A stretch of DNA of 64,000 bases from Verrucomicrobiaceae bacterium (lineage in GTDB: Bacteria; Verrucomicrobiota; Verrucomicrobiia; Verrucomicrobiales; Verrucomicrobiaceae). The notes beneath the pieces are model-generated. The model ran no database searches. It saw only the letters and a list, made by a program, of their open reading frames with translations, and was not told the DNA's origin. Each line of letters opens with the position of its first letter. Within the stretch, counting starts at the first letter, position 1. Both the position numbers and the translations under genes were made by a program. Below are positions 18,752 through 27,700 of the stretch, piece after piece. The stretch lies in NCBI GenBank assembly GCA_024232965.1, contig JACKQF010000005.1, positions 310,001 to 374,000 on the forward strand, written 5' to 3'.

Positions 18752-21700
18752 TCACGGAATTGGCACATCAAAGCTCATTTGACCCGAGAGATTCTTGGTG
18801 TTGGTCGGTGTTTCGCCCAGAACTGCAGGCAGCTGGGGTAGAATGAAATATCCGCAACCATGTGGCCCTGTATTATCCCGAACGATCAATCCTTGGAAGC
18901 GCACACTGCGGGTAACATTCGAAGTTGGGATCAGCGGATTCGCATCCACCAGCTTGAAGCCCCCGCTGATCGTGCCCTTGGCGGCAGATACCACCAAGCT
19001 CGTTCGGGCGAGGTTTTCTGGTGTTCCTGCTTTTGGCAAGAGCAATTTACTCTTGGCGAGGACGGAAACATTGATGTCAGGCGACAGGGCAGCGGTTTCC
19101 ACATTAGCGCTGTTGAAGGTCAGGCTCGTGTTGTTCAAAACTTCTGGATCCACACCCAGGATCACTGCAGGGTTCACAGGCGCAACATAGCGCCCCCCCA
19201 CGATGTTTAGCGGCACCGGATTGGCCGCACCGAAGCCCGCCTTATACGTCCGTTCGCGCGAAGTCGCAGCTAACTCTCCTCGAGACCATGTCGCGGTGCC
19301 AGTAAGCAAGTTTTCCTCCGCTGGGCTGCCTGCCACGATTGTCATCGACCCTAGAATCGAGCCGCGATTGGCAGCTGTGTAAAGCGTCTTAAAGAAGGCG
19401 ACCTCACCGTTTGGCCCCACGAAGGTCGAGAAGACAATGGACTGGCCGTCCGCGGTCTTACCAGCGACTTTGAGATTCCCCGTAGTAGCAGCAATGGAGA
19501 AGGCACCATAGCCAGTTCCCTGCGGGATGGTGGCATCTCCAATCAGGGGGGATCCACTCTGGAGATCCAGCGCGAAGGTATGATACGCGGAGGCAACTGT
19601 CAGAGTCGATGTGCCCCTCATGTAGGTTCCATTGAAGACCGTCGTCGGATTCGTGCGAGACCAAGGATTTCTCCAGGCTGTAAACGAAGCCACTTCCGAG
19701 CCATCTGCCACCGAACCCGCACTGATCGCGCCGACTGCCGAATCAATAGTGAACGCCAAGGTCAAAGGTGTCATATTCCTGCGGGCGATGACAATACTCG
19801 CCGTGGCCTGCGTCGGACTACCAAGCGAAGTCTCCAACTGCCCACGGAATGAATAAGAAACAGCGCCCAGATAGAGTTTCCCGGTCACAGACCCTGTCTT
19901 GGCTGCAGTCATCGTAAAGAAGCCGCCAAGACCACCATTCACAACATCCTGCCGTGTCACCGGACCCGCAAATTTACCGATGAACGTGCCAGCCAGATCA
20001 CTGATGTTGATACTGGTCGGGACGACCACTTTGCCAACCAAGTTCGCGATGGTCACGGTCACCGCATAGTCGGTTGCTTTCCACACCGTCGGACGTCCTG
20101 TGATGAGGCCAGTGATACGGTCCATCTTCAGCCCAGAAGGCAGCCCCTTTGCCGTAAACGAGGTTGGGGTCATATTGATCGCAGGATCGACCGGGAATTG
20201 GTAAGAGTACGCCTCGCTCACCATGCCAGCAGGCAACGCCCCGGCGAGGGTGCTCGTTGGGGCCGTGTCATACACTCGCAGGTTGTTCGTCCCCCCATTG
20301 ATCATACTGACGCCCAGCGCAGGCGTCTCGCCACTGCGCGTCACCCGGCAAACGTAGTCGCCCGAGTCTGCCACCTGAAGCCCGCTCAACACCAGTGTCT
20401 TCGCCGTGGCACCAGGAATATCGACGCTATCTTTCATCCACTGATAAGTCAGGTTGTTGCCCGCAGCCAAGATCGAGAATGTGACCCTTGCTCCAATCTT
20501 AAGGACAAAGTTTTTGTCACGCCGGTCCACCACGCCAACCTGAGCAACAGAACTCGTCGCCGTTTTCTTCACTCCACCTACAACATTGGCAGCCACACAG
20601 GTGTAGGCACCTGCACGTGCTGTCGTCGCATTAGGAATCGACAAGGCAGCAGATGTATATCCCCTCAGCGTCCCGTTGTTGCGCTTCCATTGAAGTCCCA
20701 GAGGAGCATCCCCTTGCGCCACGACGGCTAGGTTCAGCGTATCCCCGACGCCGATCATCTGCGAAACCGGCTCTTGAACGATAGCAGCATCGGGTCCAAA
20801 CAATGCAAGATTCGCATTCGCGCTGGGTTGGGTCCCAACAATGTTGGTAACCAGCACTCGATAACTGCCGACTGTGGAAGTGTTCGCAGTGACGGTTAGA
20901 GTATCCCCCACTTCGCCATCCAAATTGGTTTGGTTGAACTGCCATTGATAAGCGATCGGACCCGTTCCAGTCGCCACCACACTGAAGGTTGCTGTCTGCC
21001 CATCAAACCGCACCAAGGTGTCAGGTTGATCGGTAATGACGATTGGGTCGTTCACGGTCAAGACTCCAGCACCGCTGGGCGTATCCCCACCGAGATTGGT
21101 GACAACGACCGTATAGCTGCCTTCATCCGACTCATCGATATCGGTCAGATTAAGCGTCCGATTCACAGCTCCAGGAATTTCAACGCCACCCTTCTTCCAT
21201 TGATAGCTAAATGGACCGCTGCCACTTGCTACGACTGACAGTTGCACATTCGCTCCGGGATTCACCGTTTGCGATATCGGATCCGTCACGATGGTAGGCG
21301 GCAGGATCGCATCCACCAAAGACAAGATGCCATCGGTATTGAAGAGGCTGGTGTCCCAGAACAAGACTGGAGATACAACTGGTAAAACAAGATTATCTGT
21401 CAGATCCAAATCACCTGTGGTGGGAGCCGAGGCCCAGTCGATCAGATCGAAAGAATCGCCGGTCATCGGAACATAGGTCGGATCAAACAAGATATTAAAC
21501 AGTGCCGTTTCGTCTGCGGAAAGGGTCGCTACCACAACCCTATCGTTTACGCCATCCGCCAAAATCGTGAACCACGCCGCCGATTCCTGACCGAGTATTA
21601 AATCCTGACTGAGCGTCAACACCCCGATCCCGCCAGCGATCTCCGGGTCTCCTGGCGAAAGATTGGCAGGATTCGCGACGGCACCAGCAAGCATCACATC

Positions 21701-24700
21701 ACCACCGATGAAACCGACACCAGCCAATGTACCACCGGCTTCCACCATAACTGACCCCGAGCCCGTCGCAGAACCCAGCGTATTATTGGCAAACAGGGCC
21801 CCTCCGCTGATCGTCGTGCCACCGTTGAAAGTATTGGCACTACTAAACGTCACACGTCCTGTTCCCGTCTTGATGAGCATCAGTTTATCATTGGTCGCAC
21901 CCATCCCGCCATCGGCCTCCGCAATGACCCCAGCAAAAGTCACACCGGCCCCCGTGCTCGTATCCGAATGAACCCTCAATGTCTGCGTTTCCTGAGTGCC
22001 GGAGAGCAGGTTCCGCAGCGTCATGTTGCCAGTAAAGAATGCCTCTCCAGCGGTTAGCGAAGGGCTCCCTCCCACCGTGGCAAGGCCTGAACCAATCGTT
22101 GAGTTGATATCCACACCGTTCGCGACCGTAACACCTGCGCCCTCGACCAACAAACCGACGTTCGGATTATCCACGTCTGGACGGAAGTGAACGGCGCTGA
22201 CGTTCACCTCAGCCACATCTCCGGCCAAGAAATACGACGCCCCGGCATTAACCGTTCCGTTTGTCACGTTCACCCGGGTACCATAAACGAACTCGGCAAT
22301 CTCATCCATTGCGGCCACACGAACAAGATTCATGGTGTTCGTCGGTTGTGGATCGGGGCTGTTAACAGGAATATCGTAGAACTGGACTTGATAGACACCG
22401 TTCCATTCAGGGTTTTCAACATTGTCTTTGACCAGGATCTTGGCACCGATGTCCGCACGAGTGAAAGTGCGCCCATCAACCACATTAGCCACTTCAACGA
22501 AGGCCCCCGGTCCGGGACCGGTAAAGAGTCCATTGTGGAGAGGGTCAAAATGCCCCCCCTTGATGATAAGATCCCCCCCGGTGGTGGCACGATCCACAAC
22601 CAAAAGCGAGGGAAGAGCATCGCCCAACTCAACGATCCCTGCTCCGAGTGCACCCGTGGCACCTGCCACCAAGTTTCCCGAGCGAACAATCAATGAGCCA
22701 TCAATGTCATCGCCAGAAGGACCGCCCGCAGCACCAAAGGTATTGGCTGCGTTGCTCAAAATTACGCTGCCAATCGAAGTGACAGTCAGCCCCCCGACGC
22801 CATCGATCACGCCGCTGATTGCGCCACGGGTAGCCAGTCCCTCAGGAGAGACAAAAACGGCCCTGTCGAGTGTCACCGAACCTGCCAACTCGCCGTTCGC
22901 ACCGAAGCTCAACATCGTATTGCCTTCCCCATTCTGCGCACCAACGTGCACGGGGTTAGAGACCGTGCCGCCCTCAATGCCCAGCGTCAGCTGCCCGTTG
23001 CCACTGGTGAGGTTTGACACCCCCACTTTGACCGCCCCCAGCCCAAAGGTGTTGGAGGAGTTTGCGCCAATGAGCGTACCCTCTTCCACGGATACCCCAC
23101 CCAGGAAGGTGTTATCTCCACTGAGTCGCAGCGTCCCAGCACCACGCTTCACCAGTTCTGCAGCACCGCTGATGACCCCTGACAACTCCCCATCGATCGC
23201 AGCAAAGCCGTCGTTAGCGGTCACCACCTGACGACCGTACCCAAGCGTCAAAGGATTGGTGATCGTCACTTTATGCGTGGAATCAAAAGCACCCAGTTGT
23301 AACGCGGAACCTACAGGAATGAAGCCACCCACCCCCCACGCAACGCCAGCATTGGAACCGCCAAAATTCACAACACGGTCTGCACCATATGCTGCAAAAC
23401 CACCCGTTCCTTTGAACTGCACGTTATCAACCCCGAAGCCAACACCGCGAGAAAAGTCAGCCGCCCCTAGTCCCACGACTCCGCCCTCAACAATCAGAGC
23501 ACTCGTTCCACCGGTGGCAGCGATCCCGCCAGGCACAGCACCAGACGAATCGAGGCGAAGCACACCACCATGCACAAAGGTATTGCCGGTGTATGTATTG
23601 GTTCCTGCCAGGGCGGTGGTGCCAATGCCAGTTTGAACAAAACTGGTCCCCACCGTAAACACGAAGGTACCATTGGTGACGTCCGTCACTGCAGGTTGGG
23701 TGAGGATGATGCTAAAGTATTCCAGTTGCAGGGCAGCGATGCGCGTTCCAGAAGGAATTCCGGGGCCTTCAACAAGCATGCCCACCTCCAAAGTTGGCAA
23801 GATAATAGACGCAGAGTAGTCAAAGGCGACCGTCGAGGACCCTTGAGCTACCGTCCCGCTATCAGGGAGGGTAATGGTAAACTCACCGATTTCCGCACCA
23901 ATCAGGAACGGACTGGCGCGGTTATAGTTGTGCCAGATCAGGTCTCGCCCACCATTTTCAGATACAAGGCCACCGCTCAAGACCCCTGCGCCAGAGATTT
24001 CCTTTGAATTGTTCCCAACGTTGGCACCGACCATCACCCCACCATTTTCAATATTCAGAGTCAGCCCCGAGGGAATTTCCACAAGACTGTCGCCAGGGTA
24101 AAAGTACCTGAGCGTCCCGACACTACGGTCATCCGTCAGCACACCATTAAAAGAGCCACTCGCGCCCTCCGACGGATTGACGAAGCGTCCTGTCCACCCT
24201 CCCGAGCCGCCACCGCTGGGATTTGGATCATTGTAAGCGGATCCAATGTCATGCAGCGACAGGAAGTCGGCAGAGACAACCGCTGTCGTAGTAATGTCCG
24301 AAGCAGCAAAATTGTTCACGCCGCGTTGCGATAAATTCGATGTATCCAGATAACTGGCATAAGGCAAAATGGTCGCACGTTCCAGAATCGGAAGTGCCAA
24401 ATTGATGATAGCAGCACCTCCGTTTGGAACGGGATCCTCAACAAACTGGACGGTGCCGCCTGAATCACGCAGCACGGAAAAAATTTCATCCACACCGCCA
24501 AGTTGAACGGTGGCGGAGATCCCGTTAGTGCCGCCTACTGCGGAGATAGCACGAACTTCTGAGGCACCCTCTCCCACCTTGAATTGGCCACCAAACTGCT
24601 GCAATCGGCTAGCGGCAGGATCAGCGACGACGACAAGAGCTCCCCCTGCCAGAGTCAGATCCGCGAGACCATTCGCAAACCGATTGTTTCCGGTATTGAG

Positions 24701-27700
24701 GCGCATCTCGACTCTGCCTTCATCCAAATACCAATGAGTGGTGCCCGTCGATGCACCCGCCATGATGAGAGTACCGGGTCCCCCCACTTCGATCCGATCA
24801 GCTCCAGAAGCAGATCCCGTCATTGTGAGGGTCGCCAGTTCGTGAGCCACCTCAAACCTCGCAGACTCATTGACGGTGAAGTTTCTGTTGGTCGTTGTCG
24901 AATCCCCAAGGTAGCGGAGAGTCCCACCATTAAAGGACAGATTAACTGCCGCATTTGATGAAGCACCGATACTGCTCGGCTGACCACCATCAGCGATGAC
25001 CGTCGCGGAGAGCACACCATTCGCGAGGAAGGTAACCCCTGTGTAGGTATTCGCGCTCTCGAGTACCAGCGGCCCAGGACCTAACTTTTCAAGTCCTGTG
25101 TGGAAGGTGAATGTTGGGGCCACCGGAGATCCATTCATCGCATGGGGCACGCTAATCTGGATAGACGTGGAACTGTAGTAGCCCGTGACCGTCGATCCAA
25201 CAGGAAGATTGGGATCGGTCAGAAGTGTTCCGATCGGCAATGATGCGACCAACGCAGCGTTGAGGCCATTGATCCGACGATTATTAGAAGAGTCCAACGT
25301 GGCACCAGCACCAGACACGAACTCAGGACGATCCATGATCTCGTTCTTGATCACCAAACTGCCACTGGGGTTGTATTGATTGATCAAGAAGTCTGGCATC
25401 TGCTGCGCATTGCCTGAGTAGAGTTTTCCATCGCCACTGATGATGGCATCAAAGGTGCCCATCTTCGGGGTGATCAAGAATCCTCCCGTCTGGTTTTGGT
25501 TCAACGCGCCGTTCAAAGTCAGGGTGATATCCCCAGGAACAGTCTTCCCGTTGAATCGCATGCTATACGTCGTCGTATTCGACGGCCGCGTAACATTGTT
25601 GGTAAAGTTGCTGTTCGCGTTGGTCGCCAGATTGTTTGTCAAATAGCTGCCGCTACCGCTGCCACTCCCAAACGGCACCACCAATCCATCCCCCCCATTG
25701 GTCTTATTCCGAGCCCAGTCCAAATCGTTTTGATTTGGGTCCCGAATGATGGCCCAAGCACCCAGGATATTATTGACGTTGGTGTTGTCCACTTTAGCAA
25801 TTTCGGGCTCATCAAAATAGAGGCTTGCCCCTTGCTGGCGGCTCAGAGCGTTCAAGCGTATGATTGCCGTACTTCCAGGCTCTCTGTAAATGGCATTTTC
25901 CCCCGCATTGATCGTAGCTGCAAAGACAATCTCCTCATGGGATCCACCCGAAAGAATAAGGGTCCCACCTCTCCTACTTCCCCCAAAGGACAGACGGGCC
26001 TGATCTGCCAGCTTTGAAGTATTATCTGTACTGTAGTCAAGAACCAGCGAACCAGACTGAACGCTGTAGTAGCGATTCCCATTGTCCCAACCGCCCGTGT
26101 TTTGAGTGGCTGCGCTCCCAGACAATATGACTGTTCCTTCACCTGCTTGACTGATACCACGGTTACCACTCAGCACTCCAGTAAACTGGATGGTGGCCCC
26201 TTCAAGGACGTTCACGGTGCTGTTCGCATTGACCATCACTGGCCCAGCCCAGGTACTGGAGCCCACCTGAGAAAACAACTGGCCACCCTCCATCAGCATC
26301 GTTTCCGGTGTCTGGTAGTCCACTGCACGCAATTCGAACCGACCACCGTAGAGCGCAACCCCGGCACCAGCCGAATGAGAGAAGGAAACATTGTTGCCGT
26401 CATCAGTAAATGCGATTGGGTTACCGAAATCCTCCGGGCTGACCGCCACCTGAAAGCTGACGCCAGTCGAATTGACAACATAGTAGGAACGATTGGGATC
26501 GATGCCTGTAGGCACGCTCGTGCCGGAGAAAACGATCGGCGTACCGTTAGCAAGGTTTCCGCTAAACTCACCAGTTAGGTTGTTCGGAGTAGTGGCAGTC
26601 AGCGGGACCTCAACCCCCAAAGCACCATCCGCAGAAACAGCAAGTATGCCCTCTTGAACAGTCGTCAATCCGGTAAAAGCGTTGTTTCGGGGGATCTCCC
26701 AAATTCCTGCACCAATCTTGAGTAGAGACGTTTGCTCCGCGATTGACTTGTCCCCGAGCGGTACGTTGAATTGATTGTACCCAGCATTGTAACCCGCTAG
26801 GGTCAAAGTGCGCGCGCCAGCCCCCTCAAAGGCGACCGCAGGAGTAATGTAAAAGTAGTCGGGGTAATTCTGACCAATGGTGATCGTTGCTTCACGATTG
26901 GACCCCCTTGCGATCAGTGTGCCCGCATTCGGCCCAGTTCCCAAAGTAAACGACCTATCCGTAATCCGGGGCACAGTTTGGTCATATCGGATCCCTCCAC
27001 CATTGAGAACGATCCTGTCTGCGTCATAAGTTCCGCCACTCCCCATCGCGGAGGGAACACCAGCAATATCAATGGATGTAACGGACACCACCCCCTCTTC
27101 TACTCTCAATACGCCAGTAAAGGTGCTGTCAGCACTATTCAGCCGAAGCACGCCAGGTCCAGTCTTCGTCACATTCAACCTACCGAGGCCGTCCCCGTTG
27201 TGAAGTGCTGAATTTAAAAGTAACTCCCGATCAAGATTGAATACAACGGTCGCCTCCGCATCACCACCATTGCGTATTTCCCCACGCGTTCCCGAGGTAA
27301 AATCTCGAATCGTCTGTGTTGTCTCATTCAGGGAGAGCACTCCGTTGCCCAGATTCAAAGTAAAACCATCCACACCGAATGAGTCGGACTGCATTAGCGC
27401 CAGCTCGCCCTCGATCATGTTCACGACCCCAGCCAGCGTATTTGCGCCGCCGAGTCGCATCACACCTCCAGCCATACGAATGTTGCCAGTGAAATCGGTA
27501 TCTTCGGGAAAATTCAAGTCCCCAATCTCAACATAAACCGGCCCGACAGTATTGGTTCCAAGCACGTTTATTGTCCCAGCATAAAGCTCTGTCTTGATCC
27601 CACCTGCGAAGACCTGGCTCTGCCCAGTTGTACCCAAATTCAAAGTGCTGTGTGTATTGAGGCTTTGGTCCGCCCTCACGGCGACTTCGAGCACGCCTTC

